Counted from the stretch's first letter, positions 17,359-25,995 are shown. The stretch: DNA of 36,298 nucleotides from Lachnospiraceae bacterium (GCA_004556655.1 SFGF01000034.1:1-36298); one strand, 5' to 3'. Program-made: numbers and translations. The notes: generated from the sequence alone by a model not told the origin.

Positions 17359-18065
17359 TTCATCTTTCCAAACGTCTCCGGATGAATGCATCTTTTGTGA
17401 CACCGGGCAGCCGGCTTGCGGATGTGGGAACGGATCATGGTTATATTCCTATCGCCTTGGTAATGGAAGGAAAGATACCGTCCGCATTGGCGATGGATGT
17501 CAACGAAGGTCCGTTGGAGCGCGCAAAAGAACATATCCGGGAATTTCAGTTAGAATCCTGTATACATACCCGCCTCTCTGATGGTGTGCTTGCTTTGCAC
17601 CCCGGGGAGGCGGATTCTGTCCTTATCGCCGGAATGGGCGGGGCATTGACCATAAAAATTCTGAGTGAAGGGGAACAGGTACTGAAGTCTGTAAAAGAAC
17701 TGATCCTGCAGCCTCAGTCAGAGATTGATAAGGTACGCCGGTATCTGGAAAAGGCTGGATATAGGATCATACAGGAAGATATGGTATATGAGGATGGAAA
17801 ATATTATCCGGTGATGAAAGCAGTTGTTGGGGAAATGCATTATAACCGGGAAATTTTTTATCAATATGGGAAATTATTGTTGGAAGCAGGACACCCTGTT
17901 TTGAAAGATTATCTTGAGCAGAGACGGAACGTATGCGAAAATATCCGAAGAAAACTAATGCAGGATGGGAGAAAAGAAGAACGCACACAGAAAAGAATCC
18001 GGCAGATTCAGGAGGAAATCCGGCAGATTCAGGAAGCTCTGGCATATGATAGCATAGAGGTATGA
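17355..18065 (+). CDS. trmK: tRNA (adenine22-N1)-methyltransferase
   Basis: 236 aa SAM-dependent methyltransferase of the TrmK family, which methylates A22 in the D-arm of tRNA. The SAM loop RLADVGTDHGYIPI, then AMDVNEGPL, the family motif IAGMGGALTIKIL and LQPQSEIDKVRRYL are all visible. The C-terminal coiled-coil part (RRKLMQDGRKEERTQKRI) is typical. The start is TTG 17355 inside the rpoD stop (TTGA overlap), preceded by AAAGGAT within rpoD; the next in-frame ATG, at 17382, would cut off the conserved LSKRL. Position directly after rpoD is usual for this gene in Firmicutes. Confidence 0.92.
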   Translation: MIHLSKRLRMNASFVTPGSRLADVGTDHGYIPIALVMEGKIPSALAMDVNEGPLERAKEHIREFQLESCIHTRLSDGVLALHPGEADSVLIAGMGGALTIKILSEGEQVLKSVKELILQPQSEIDKVRRYLEKAGYRIIQEDMVYEDGKYYPVMKAVVGEMHYNREIFYQYGKLLLEAGHPVLKDYLEQRRNVCENIRRKLMQDGRKEERTQKRIRQIQEEIRQIQEALAYDSIEV

Positions 18066-18068
18066 GAT

Positions 18069-18845
18069 ATGACATGTAAAGAAATAACGGAAAAACTTGC
18101 CATACGTTGGAACCTTTCTTATGCAATGGATTGGGATAATGTGGGGCTGTTGGCAGGAAGAGAAGAGAAAGATATTAAAAAAATATTTGTGGCTCTGGAT
18201 GTGACAGATGAGACACTGGAACAGGCTCTGGAATTTGGGGCAGATCTGATGATTACGCATCATCCGCTGTTGTTTTCTCCGATCAAAAAAATCAATACCG
18301 GAGATTTTATAGGAAGACGGCTGATCAGGATGATTCAGGCAGATTTGTGTTATTATGCCATGCATACAAACTTTGATGTGACCGGTATGGCTGCCTTGAA
18401 TCAGGAATGTCTGGGCCTTCAAAATGCAGAAGTTCTGGAAGTGACATCACAAGAGCCCATAGAAGGAATCGGACGTGTGGGAGAACTGAAAGAAAGCATG
18501 AGTCTCGGAGAATTTGCCGGGAAAGTAAAAGAAGGTTTTCAGATTTCGGATGTACGGGTCTATGGGGATCCGGAACAGACAATTCAGAGAGTGGCAGTAA
18601 GCAGTGGTTCCGGAAAAAGCATGATAAAAACAGCACTGGAGAAAAAGGCAGATGTGATTGTGACAGGAGATATTGATTACCATTCGGGAATTGACTCAGT
18701 GGCACAGGGGCTGGCTGTGATTGACGCAGGACATTATGGAACCGAATATTGCTTTATAACCTATATGAAACAGGAACTTGAAAAAATGTTTCCTGATATG
18801 GAGGTTGGTGCCGCAGCAGTCCGACATCCGTATCAGGTTATGTGA
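18069..18845 (+). CDS. NIF3/DUF34 dinuclear-metal-centre protein
   Basis: 258 aa, full length for the short bacterial form (YqfO without the central insertion). The metal residues appear in LMITHHPLLFSPIKKI, MHTNFDV and, near the C-terminus, DAGHYGTEYCF. Members form a hexameric ring and have been linked to GTP cyclohydrolase-like or metal-chaperone activity, but the cell role is unsettled. Three bases after trmK, its conserved partner; the next gene begins within 25 bases of its stop. Confidence 0.93.
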   Translation: MTCKEITEKLAIRWNLSYAMDWDNVGLLAGREEKDIKKIFVALDVTDETLEQALEFGADLMITHHPLLFSPIKKINTGDFIGRRLIRMIQADLCYYAMHTNFDVTGMAALNQECLGLQNAEVLEVTSQEPIEGIGRVGELKESMSLGEFAGKVKEGFQISDVRVYGDPEQTIQRVAVSSGSGKSMIKTALEKKADVIVTGDIDYHSGIDSVAQGLAVIDAGHYGTEYCFITYMKQELEKMFPDMEVGAAAVRHPYQVM

Positions 18846-18868
18846 TCTTGAAAGCAGGAGGTGCAGCG

Positions 18869-20548
18869 ATGGACGCAAAGAAAGAGACAAAAATGTGTAA
18901 AGTGACAATCTGCGGACAGAACAGGGAATATCCGGAAGGAACTGCTTATGGAGAAATCGTAAAAGAATTTGAGGAACAGTCAGAGTACCCGGTGGTACTG
19001 GTCATGGCAAACAGAAAACTGAGAGAACTGCATAAAAGGATTCACCATGACTGCCAGATATCCATGATATCCCTTGCGGATGACATTGGACACAAGACTT
19101 ACAAAAGAAGTATGAATCTGTTGCTTTTAAAAGCAATCTACCATGTGGCAGGACATGAGAATATACGGAAGGTGGTTCTTCAGTTTACTGTCAGTTCAGG
19201 TTTTTATTACACAATTGACGGTGATGTGACGATTGATGAAGAGTTTCTGGAAAAAGTGGAAACTTATATGCATCAGCTGGTGGCAAAGAAAGCACCTGTC
19301 ATGAAAAGAAGTATATCTACCTCTTCTGCAGTGGAACTGTTCCATCGCTACGGGATGTATGATAAAGAAAAACTGTTCAAATATCGTCGTGTGTCCAGAG
19401 TCAATATCTATAGCCTGGAAGAGTTCGAGGACTATTTTTATGGATATATGGTATGGCATACCGGATATCTGAAATATTTCAAGCTCTACCCTTATGATGA
19501 AGGATTTGTTTTGCAGATGCCGAAACAGAAAGCTCCGGAAGTTGTGCCGCCTTTTGTTCCTTCACCCAAGATCTTTCAGGTGCAGAAAGAATCGGAAAAA
19601 TGGGGAGAGATGATGGAAGTATCCGTGGTAGGGGAATTGAATGAGAAAATTTCTCATGGCAATATTAAAGAACTGATACTGATTTCCGAAGCACTGCAGG
19701 AAGGAAAAATAGCGGGAATAGCAGAACAGATCTGCCAGCGGAAAAATGTAAAATTTGTAATGATTGCAGGACCTTCGTCTTCAGGAAAGACCACATTTTC
19801 ACACAGACTGTCTGTGCAGCTTGCGGCACATGGTCTGAAACCTCATCCTATTGCGGTGGATAATTATTTCGTTAACAGAGAAGACACTCCGGTGGATGAA
19901 AACGGAAAGTATAACTTTGAGTGTCTGGAAGCGATTGATGTGGAATTATTTAATCGTGATATGAATGCTTTGCTCAGGGGAGAACAGGTGGAGATTCCCA
20001 GATATAATTTCCGGGTGGGAAAAAGGGAATATAAAGGAGATTTCCTTAAGATGAAGCCAAATGATATTCTGGTTATTGAGGGAATTCATGGATTAAATGA
20101 TAAAATGAGTTATTCGCTGCCCAGGGAAAGTAAGTTCAAGATTTATATCAGCGCTCTTACACAGTTAAATATCGATGAGCATAACAGAATACCCACCACA
20201 GACGGACGACTGATCCGGCGAATGGTACGGGATAACCGTACCCGCGGAATTAACGCGAAGGAGACCATTTCCATGTGGGCTTCTGTGAGAAGGGGCGAAG
20301 ATGAAAATATTTTTCCATATCAGGAAGAGGCGGATGTAATGTTCAATTCTGCACTTCTCTACGAACTGTCAGTTCTGAAATTATATGCAGAACCGTTGCT
20401 TTTCCAGATCGACAAGTCAGAAGATGAGTATTATGAGGCAAAAAGGCTTCTGAAATTCCTGGATTATTTTGTAGGAGTTCCCAGTGAAGATATCCCGAAT
20501 AATTCGATTTTGAGGGAATTTGTCGGCGGAAGCTGTTTTGAAGTATGA
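18869..20548 (+). CDS. Nucleoside kinase (uridine kinase-like, TGS-containing)
   Basis: 559 aa. The N-terminal about 60 residues resemble a TGS domain, followed by a threonyl-tRNA-synthetase second-domain-like segment, then a uridine kinase/phosphoribulokinase domain: Walker A GPSSSGKTTFSHRL near residue 310, PIAVDNYFVNREDTP, PRYNFRVGKREYKGD and DILVIEGIHGLND. This composite nucleoside kinase is common in Clostridia and probably phosphorylates uridine/cytidine or a related nucleoside; I have not seen its substrate settled. ATG 18869 is used because AGGAGG (18856-18861) lies 7 bases upstream; the GTG/TTG starts near 18842 are not supported. Confidence 0.85.
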   Translation: MDAKKETKMCKVTICGQNREYPEGTAYGEIVKEFEEQSEYPVVLVMANRKLRELHKRIHHDCQISMISLADDIGHKTYKRSMNLLLLKAIYHVAGHENIRKVVLQFTVSSGFYYTIDGDVTIDEEFLEKVETYMHQLVAKKAPVMKRSISTSSAVELFHRYGMYDKEKLFKYRRVSRVNIYSLEEFEDYFYGYMVWHTGYLKYFKLYPYDEGFVLQMPKQKAPEVVPPFVPSPKIFQVQKESEKWGEMMEVSVVGELNEKISHGNIKELILISEALQEGKIAGIAEQICQRKNVKFVMIAGPSSSGKTTFSHRLSVQLAAHGLKPHPIAVDNYFVNREDTPVDENGKYNFECLEAIDVELFNRDMNALLRGEQVEIPRYNFRVGKREYKGDFLKMKPNDILVIEGIHGLNDKMSYSLPRESKFKIYISALTQLNIDEHNRIPTTDGRLIRRMVRDNRTRGINAKETISMWASVRRGEDENIFPYQEEADVMFNSALLYELSVLKLYAEPLLFQIDKSEDEYYEAKRLLKFLDYFVGVPSEDIPNNSILREFVGGSCFEV

Positions 20549-20558
20549 AATTCCGTAT

Positions 20559-20587
20559 TTGACGCAGAGAAGTGATTATGATAGAAT
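20559..20587 (+). promoter_or_regulatory. Promoter of rnpB
   Basis: TTGACG (20559-20564), exactly 17 bases, TAGAAT (20582-20587); each box matches consensus 5 of 6. The predicted start, 7-8 bases after the -10, coincides with the first base of the RNase P P1 helix at 20595. Confidence 0.85.
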
Positions 20588-20594
20588 AAACAAT

Positions 20595-20942
20595 GTAAGT
20601 AGAATAAATGGTCGCGGCTGACATATGCCGAAAGGTGTCAGGTGAGGAAAGTCCGGGCTTCACAGGGCAGGATGCCGGATAACGTCCGGTGGAGGTGACT
20701 CCAAGGCCAGTGCAACAGAAATATACCGCCAGTTTTTTCTGGTAAGGGTGGAAGGGCAGTGTAAGAGACTACCGCCTCGATGGTAACAGCGAGGGCACAT
20801 GTAAACCCCATCCGAAGCAAGACCGAAAAAAAGCAAAGTGGCTGCCCGTCACGCTTTTAGGTGGGTCGCTTGAGCCTGTTGGCGACAGCAGGATTAGATA
20901 GATGACCATTCACGACATAACCCGGCTTATCGTTCTGCTTAC
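20595..20942 (+). ncRNA. rnpB: RNase P RNA
   Basis: Catalytic RNA of RNase P, which removes tRNA 5' leaders. Hallmarks: GAGGAAAGTCCGGGCTTC (CR-I) near 20643, GGGTGGAAGGGCAGTGTAAG, ATGGTAACAGCGAGGGCACA, AAACCCCATCCGAAGCAAG (CR-IV) and the 3' CACGACATAACCCGGCTTAT. The ends close as the P1 helix: 20595-20605 pairs with 20932-20942 over 11 bp including two G-U pairs, which fixes the boundaries to within a few bases. A matched promoter and an intrinsic terminator flank it, so it is its own transcription unit. Confidence 0.97.
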
Positions 20943-20956
20943 CTTATATGAAAAAA

Positions 20957-20990
20957 ACAGCCGCAGAAGAAAATTCTGTGGCTGTATTAT
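20957..20990 (+). terminator. Terminator of rnpB
   Basis: ACAGCCGCAGAA (20957-20968) pairs with TTCTGTGGCTGT (20974-20985), with one G-U pair and a short loop, followed by ATTATTAT. Confidence 0.8.
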
Positions 20991-21149
20991 TATGAGACAA
21001 GGGACAAAAAGTCTGTCAGGGCATGCTTGCATGCCGATGACAGACTTTGGGGACCGCAAAAACATGAGGAAGAAGCCCGAATAGGGCGGATTCCGAATGT
21101 TTTTAGGATTTCGGGAGCGTGAAACGCGAAGAAATCCGTAGTCTCATAA
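20990..21149 (+). ncRNA. Candidate structured RNA (three hairpins closed by a 9-bp helix)
   Basis: Read directly: TTATGAGAC (20990-20998) pairs perfectly with GTCTCATAA (21141-21149). Inside are three hairpins. H1: AAAGTCTGTCA (21008-21018) with TGACAGACTTT (21038-21048), continuing as GGCATG/CATGCC. H2: AAAAACAT (21058-21065) with ATGTTTTT (21097-21104), then GGAA/TTCC and GCCC/GGGC, separated by internal loops that can form tandem G-A pairs. H3: GGATTTC (21106-21112) with GAAATCC (21131-21137), then GCGT/ACGC. I do not recognise the class. It lies between rnpB and maf; it could be a free RNA, the maf leader, or a palindromic repeat element. Confidence 0.55.
20996..21038 (+). repeat. 43-base direct repeat, copy 1
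   Basis: Identical over 43 bases to 21177-21219 (offset 181). It contains AAGGGACAAAAAGTCTGTC and the self-complementary GGCATGCTTGCATGCC. Here it forms the left strand and tip of hairpin H1. Confidence 0.95.
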
Positions 21150-21176
21150 AGATTGTTGGCTAATACAGATTAAAAT

Positions 21177-21219
21177 GACAAGGGACAAAAAGTCTGTCAG
21201 GGCATGCTTGCATGCCGAT
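21177..21219 (+). repeat. 43-base direct repeat, copy 2
   Basis: Second identical copy. Immediately after it the sequence diverges as if 3 bases were lost, yet GTCTGTC (21192-21198) still pairs with GATAGAC (21217-21223) through one G-U pair, so the hairpin survives. It ends about 5 bases before the maf ribosome site. Confidence 0.95.
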
Positions 21220-21244
21220 AGACGTACAAAGGAGAGAATAGAAC

Positions 21245-21838
21245 ATGTTGCAGATCATTTTGGCATCGCAGTCTCCCAGAAGAAAAGAACTGCTTACACA
21301 GATTGGGTTGGATTTTGTTGTCTGTCCCAGTACTATAGAGGAAAATGTGAAAGACACGGATCCTGTAGAAGTAGTAAAAGAACTTTCCCGGCAGAAGGCA
21401 GAGGATGTGGCAGAAAAAGCAAAAAGCGATTATCACGGCAGGGATTTTCTTGTGATTGGAGCAGATACGATTGTTGTGTATGACGATAAAATTCTTGGTA
21501 AACCTGTAGATCAAGCGGATGCAGTCCGTATGCTGACGATGCTTCAGGGAAAAACACACAATGTATTTACCGGTGTTACTTTGATTTTTCATGAGGATAC
21601 AAAAAAGAAAAAAATTACTTTTGCGGAGAAAACAGAGGTAGTGATGTCTCCTATGACTTCGGAAGAAATCAACTGGTACGTAAGTACCGGTGAGCCGATG
21701 GATAAAGCCGGGGCGTATGGAATTCAGGGGTTCTGTGCCAGATTTATCCGGGAAATACGGGGAGATTATAATAATGTGGTAGGTCTTCCGGTAGGAAGAA
21801 TTTACCAGGAACTGAAGAAACAGGGAGGTGTTTTGTGA
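21245..21838 (+). CDS. maf: Maf-family nucleoside triphosphate pyrophosphatase
   Basis: 197 aa, full length. Maf proteins hydrolyse dTTP/UTP or modified nucleotides to monophosphates. The signature ILASQSPRRKELL opens the protein, VIGADTIVVYDDKILGKP carries the catalytic Asp, and GEPMDKAGAYGIQGFCARFI is the conserved C-terminal block. AAAGGAGA lies about 9 bases before the ATG and a hairpin (repeat copy 2) just before that, so translation could be structure-sensitive. The stop overlaps the next gene. Confidence 0.95.
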   Translation: MLQIILASQSPRRKELLTQIGLDFVVCPSTIEENVKDTDPVEVVKELSRQKAEDVAEKAKSDYHGRDFLVIGADTIVVYDDKILGKPVDQADAVRMLTMLQGKTHNVFTGVTLIFHEDTKKKKITFAEKTEVVMSPMTSEEINWYVSTGEPMDKAGAYGIQGFCARFIREIRGDYNNVVGLPVGRIYQELKKQGGVL

Positions 21839-22275
21839 TGGAAGAAAAAAAGTATCCAGGATATGTTCACCGGGTTCAATATTATGAAACAGATCAGATG
21901 GGTTGTGTGCATCATTCCAACTATATTCGATGGTTTGAGGAAATCCGCAGTGATTATCTTGCTTTTCTGGGTATGGATTATGACAGGATGGAAAAGGCCG
22001 GTATCCTCAGTCCGGTGCTTACAATTCAGGCAGAATACCGGACCATGGCACGGTATGGGGAAACCGTGGATATTCAGGTAAAAGTGAAAAAATATAATGG
22101 AATACGTATCTGCCTGGAATATGAGATAATAGATCATGATGAAAAAACGCTGCGCTGCCGGGGAGAAAGCAGCCACTGTTTTCTGAATTGTGAGGGAAAA
22201 CCGGTATCATTAAAGAAAGTTCACCCGGAATGGGATGAAATACTTCGAAATCAAATATTTAAGGAGGAAGAATAA
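21838..22275 (+). CDS. Acyl-CoA thioesterase (YbgC/FadM type)
   Basis: 145 aa hotdog-fold thioesterase. The 4HBT active-site motif is clear: YYETDQMGCVHHSNYIRWFEEIRSDYL has the catalytic Asp and the HHSNY segment. Such proteins hydrolyse acyl-CoA or acyl-ACP in the cytoplasm; the acyl chain is not predictable. The start is ATG 21838, sharing its A with the maf stop; GTG 21835 is an equally spaced alternative after AGGGAGG. Its stop shares a base with the next ATG (TAATG), so maf, this gene and the alpha-galactosidase are translated in a chain. Confidence 0.88.
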   Translation: MEEKKYPGYVHRVQYYETDQMGCVHHSNYIRWFEEIRSDYLAFLGMDYDRMEKAGILSPVLTIQAEYRTMARYGETVDIQVKVKKYNGIRICLEYEIIDHDEKTLRCRGESSHCFLNCEGKPVSLKKVHPEWDEILRNQIFKEEE

Positions 22276-24464
22276 TGGCTGTTTATTTTGATGAGAAGAA
22301 GAAACTGTTTACCTTGTCGACAGAGCGAACCACGTACCAGATGATGGTGGACAAGTTTGGAGTACTTAACCATATTTATTATGGGGAAAATGTTGGGCAG
22401 GAGGATATGAGTTATCTTCTGGATTACCGGGACAGTGGTTTTTCGGGAAATCCCTATGAGGCTGGAAACGAAAGAGAGTATTCTCTTGATACCAGACCAC
22501 AGGAATACACCACAAACGGTGTAGGGGATTATAGAATCAACAGTGTAAGTGTGATCAATCCGGATGGAACGGATGCGGTGGATTTCCGTTATGAAGGATA
22601 TACGATTTCCAAAGGGAAGTATCGTATACCGGGAATGCCGGCTCTTTATGGAGAGGAAAAGGATGCCGATACGCTTACAATACATATGAAAGATACAGTT
22701 ACAGGACTTTTGGTAGATCTGTACTACAGCGTCTGGGAGAGACAGGATATTATTACCCGTTGTGCCAGATTTGAAAATACCAATATTGATCCGATCATTC
22801 TTGCAAAGGCAGCATCTATGAATCTGGATCTGATGCAGGGCGAATGGGAAATGATTCATTTCCACGGAAGACACTGTATGGAACGTCAGTTTGAAAGAGT
22901 TCCGGTTATGCATGGAGTAATGGAAGTAGGAAGTCGCAGAGGTGCTTCCAGCCATCACAACAATCCCTTTGTGATTCTGTGTGGAAAAGAAACAACAGAA
23001 GATTTTGGACCTTGTTATGGGACAGCATTGGTATACAGCGGTAATTTCTCCATAGAAGTGGAAAAAGATCAGATGGGGCAAACCAGGGTCAGTGTAGGAA
23101 TCCATCCTGACAGATTCTCATGGACGCTTGAGACAGGAGAAGAGTTTTACACGCCGGAGGCAGTGATGACTTTCAGCAACGAAGGATTTAGCAGAATGAC
23201 TTCGAATTTCCATCATACTATCCGGGAACATCTTTGTAGAGGTAAATACAAACATGAGAGAAGACCGGTGCTGATCAATAACTGGGAAGCTACATATTTT
23301 GATTTTAATAATGAGAAAATTCTGAAAATTGCAGAAGGAGCAGCCCAGCTGGGCGTGGAAATGCTGGTTCTGGATGACGGATGGTTTGGAAAAAGAGATG
23401 GTGACCTCAGTGGTCTGGGAGACTGGTTTGTCAATACGGAAAAACTGAAAGGCGGTCTCAAGCCGGTGGTGGACGGAGTAAACCGTCTGGGCATGAAGTT
23501 CGGTCTGTGGTTTGAGCCGGAATGTATCTCAGAGGATAGTGAACTGTACCGGGCACACCCGGACTGGGCTTTGCAGATTCCTGGAAGAAAGCCATGCAGA
23601 AGCAGATATCAGCTGATTCTGGATATGTCCAGAGAGGATGTGCGAGAATATCTGTATGAAAGAATAACGGATATTCTGGACAGTGCCAACATTGAATATG
23701 TAAAATGGGATATGAACCGTCATATCAGTGATGTGTATAGTGCGAAGTTGCCCAAGGAGCGTCAGGGTGAGGTAAGCCACAGATATATGCTTGGACTTTA
23801 TGATCTGCTGGAACGTCTGATTACCCGTTATCCGAATATACTTTGGGAAGGATGCAGCGGAGGCGGAGGCCGATTTGATCTGGGAATGCTTTATTATTAT
23901 CCGCAGATCTGGTGCAGTGATGATACGGATGCCATGGAGCGAGTGAAGATTCAGTATGGTACTTCCTTTGCGTATCCGATTTCTACAGTAGGTTCTCACG
24001 TGTCGGCAGTACCGAACCACCAGACGGGAAGAGTAACACCAATCGATGCCAGAGGTGTGGTAGCCATGGCGGGAAGCTTTGGGTATGAGCTCGATCTGAA
24101 TCTGCTGTCAGACGAAGAAAAAGAAGAAGTAAAAGAGCAGATTAAAACCTTTAAGAAATACTATCCGCTGACTCATGAGGGAGAATACTATCGGCTGACC
24201 AATCCATTTGAGAATCAGCTGTATGCAGCATGGGAGTTTGTGGCACAGGATCAGAGTGAAGTACTGATTCAGGGAATGCAGCTGCATGCACAGCCAAACA
24301 GCCCGTCCCAGCATATCCCGGTCAAAGGACTGGATCCGGAGAAAATGTATGAAGTGAACGGCGAAATGATAAAATCCGGTCGGGCACTGATGGGTGGAGG
24401 ACTGAATCTGCCGAGGCAGGAAGGCGACTGCATGGCATTTGAGTTTTACCTGAAAGCAATTTAG
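22275..24464 (+). CDS. Alpha-galactosidase, glycoside hydrolase family 36
   Basis: 729 aa, the usual length of bacterial GH36 enzymes. It removes alpha-1,6-galactose from raffinose, stachyose or melibiose. It has an N-terminal beta-sandwich (about 1-330), then a TIM barrel with VLDDGWFGKRDGD, the nucleophile Asp at about 479 in VKWDMNRH, the WEGCSGGGGRFD loop, and the acid/base Asp at about 549 in WCSDDTDAMER, then a C-terminal beta domain. There is no signal peptide, so it acts on imported sugars. It directly overlaps the thioesterase gene, with AAGGAGG upstream; a second galactosidase-type enzyme (GH4) follows. Confidence 0.95.
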   Translation: MAVYFDEKKKLFTLSTERTTYQMMVDKFGVLNHIYYGENVGQEDMSYLLDYRDSGFSGNPYEAGNEREYSLDTRPQEYTTNGVGDYRINSVSVINPDGTDAVDFRYEGYTISKGKYRIPGMPALYGEEKDADTLTIHMKDTVTGLLVDLYYSVWERQDIITRCARFENTNIDPIILAKAASMNLDLMQGEWEMIHFHGRHCMERQFERVPVMHGVMEVGSRRGASSHHNNPFVILCGKETTEDFGPCYGTALVYSGNFSIEVEKDQMGQTRVSVGIHPDRFSWTLETGEEFYTPEAVMTFSNEGFSRMTSNFHHTIREHLCRGKYKHERRPVLINNWEATYFDFNNEKILKIAEGAAQLGVEMLVLDDGWFGKRDGDLSGLGDWFVNTEKLKGGLKPVVDGVNRLGMKFGLWFEPECISEDSELYRAHPDWALQIPGRKPCRSRYQLILDMSREDVREYLYERITDILDSANIEYVKWDMNRHISDVYSAKLPKERQGEVSHRYMLGLYDLLERLITRYPNILWEGCSGGGGRFDLGMLYYYPQIWCSDDTDAMERVKIQYGTSFAYPISTVGSHVSAVPNHQTGRVTPIDARGVVAMAGSFGYELDLNLLSDEEKEEVKEQIKTFKKYYPLTHEGEYYRLTNPFENQLYAAWEFVAQDQSEVLIQGMQLHAQPNSPSQHIPVKGLDPEKMYEVNGEMIKSGRALMGGGLNLPRQEGDCMAFEFYLKAI

Positions 24465-24589
24465 AATCGTGCAACGAATCCACAATAAACAGGAAACAAA
24501 TCCCATAGTTTTTATAAATTATGAGGAATATAATGAATTCAGAACCTTTAATTTGGGGGATTCATTATATATGCAGGAGGTTTTTACAG

Positions 24590-25909
24590 ATGAAAATTAC
24601 TTTTATGGGTGCCGGAAGCACAGTGTTTGCACGAAATGTTCTGGGAGATTGTATGTGTACACCTGCTCTTCGGGAAGCAGAGATTGCTTTGTATGATATC
24701 GATGAGAAACGATTGAATGATTCGGAGATCATTCTGAGTGCGATCAACCGAAATGTTAATGAAGACCGTGCAGTGATTCGTACATATCTGGGTGTGGAGA
24801 ACAGAAAAGATGCTCTCCGTGATGCGGATTTTGTTGTCAATGCAATTCAGGTAGGCGGTTATGAACCATGTACCGTTACTGATTTTGAAATTCCGAAAAA
24901 ATACGGTCTTCGTCAGACCATTGCAGATACATTGGGCATCGGTGGTATTATGCGTGCTCTCAGAACCATTCCGGTTATGGAAGAATTTGCCCGTGATATG
25001 GAAGAGGTATGTCCGAATACATTGTTCCTGAATTACACCAATCCTATGGCTATGCTTACTGGATATATGCAGAGATACACAAAGATCCGTACCGTAGGTC
25101 TTTGCCACAGCGTGCAGGTTTGCTCTGAGAATCTGTTGAAAAAACTGGGTATGGAGGACAAACTGGAAGGCAGACGGGAAACAATTGCCGGAATTAATCA
25201 CATGGGATGGCTCCTGGAAATCTATGATAAAGATGGAAATGATCTTTATCCGGAAATCCGCGAACGTGCAGCTAAGATGAATGCAGAACAGAAACATGAC
25301 GATATGGTTCGGTTCGAATACATCAAACATCTGGGATATTATTGTACAGAGTCCAGTGAACACAACGCTGAGTACAATCCGTTATTTATCAAATCTAAAT
25401 ATCCGGAGATGATCGAGAAATTCAATATTCCGCTGGATGAATATCCGCGCCGCTGTATCAACCAGATCAATGGATGGGAAAAAGAGAGAGAAGATATCCT
25501 GAAAGACGGAAAGATCACTCATGAACGTTCTAAAGAGTATGCTTCTTACATCATGGAAGCCGTTGTAACCGGAGTACCATATAAAATCGGCGGTAATGTA
25601 TTGAATAACGGCCTGATCGAGAATCTTCCTGCGGATGCCTGTGTGGAAGTTCCGTGTATGATCGATGCCAATGGGGTAAATCCGTGCAGAGTAGGAAGAC
25701 TTCCGGTACAGCTGGCAGCTATGAACATGACAAATATCAATGTACAGCTCCTTACGATTGAGGCAGCTGCAACCAAAGATAAAAATAAGATTTATCAGGC
25801 AGCTATGCTGGATCCACATACAGCAGCAGAACTGAATATCGATGATATCAAAGCTATGTGTGATGAACTGATCGAAGCACATGGTGATTATATGAAGATG
25901 TACAAATAA
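24590..25909 (+). CDS. GH4 family alpha-glycosidase, probable alpha-galactosidase
   Basis: 439 aa, NAD- and metal-dependent glycoside hydrolase family 4, which cleaves by oxidation-elimination. MKITFMGAGSTVFARNVLGD is the NAD-binding start, FLNYTNPMAMLTGY and GLCHSVQVC (metal Cys and His) are the core motifs, and AGINHMGWLLEI supplies the second metal His. The CHSVQ sequence is closest to MelA-type alpha-galactosidases, but alpha-glucosidase or alpha-galacturonidase cannot be excluded. ATG 24590 is chosen because AGGAGG (24575-24580) precedes it by 9 bases; upstream ATG 24521 lacks support. Sits 125 bases after the GH36 gene and ends at a strong terminator. Confidence 0.9.
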   Translation: MKITFMGAGSTVFARNVLGDCMCTPALREAEIALYDIDEKRLNDSEIILSAINRNVNEDRAVIRTYLGVENRKDALRDADFVVNAIQVGGYEPCTVTDFEIPKKYGLRQTIADTLGIGGIMRALRTIPVMEEFARDMEEVCPNTLFLNYTNPMAMLTGYMQRYTKIRTVGLCHSVQVCSENLLKKLGMEDKLEGRRETIAGINHMGWLLEIYDKDGNDLYPEIRERAAKMNAEQKHDDMVRFEYIKHLGYYCTESSEHNAEYNPLFIKSKYPEMIEKFNIPLDEYPRRCINQINGWEKEREDILKDGKITHERSKEYASYIMEAVVTGVPYKIGGNVLNNGLIENLPADACVEVPCMIDANGVNPCRVGRLPVQLAAMNMTNINVQLLTIEAAATKDKNKIYQAAMLDPHTAAELNIDDIKAMCDELIEAHGDYMKMYK

Positions 25910-25937
25910 GTACATGCCATAAAAGAAAACGATACAG

Positions 25938-25969
25938 AAAAAGAATCCTGCCGGTCAGGATTCTTTTTT
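25938..25969 (+). terminator. Terminator of the galactosidase genes
   Basis: AAAAAGAATCCTG (25938-25950), 5-base loop, CAGGATTCTTTTTT (25956-25969): a textbook intrinsic terminator. Confidence 0.92.
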
Positions 25970-25995
25970 GTGTGTAAGATAAAAAGTTTTGTATA

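Noticed and set aside
20902..21084. 60-codon ORF on the + strand
   Set aside because: It overlaps the conserved 3' end of rnpB and the terminator, with no ribosome site.
21049..21149. Self-cleaving ribozyme (hammerhead-like)
   Set aside because: GAAAC occurs, but the required CUGANGA core is absent, and the helices do not form the hammerhead layout.
24469..24696. Short ORF between the two galactosidase genes
   Set aside because: It overlaps the true GH4 start in another frame and has no family resemblance.
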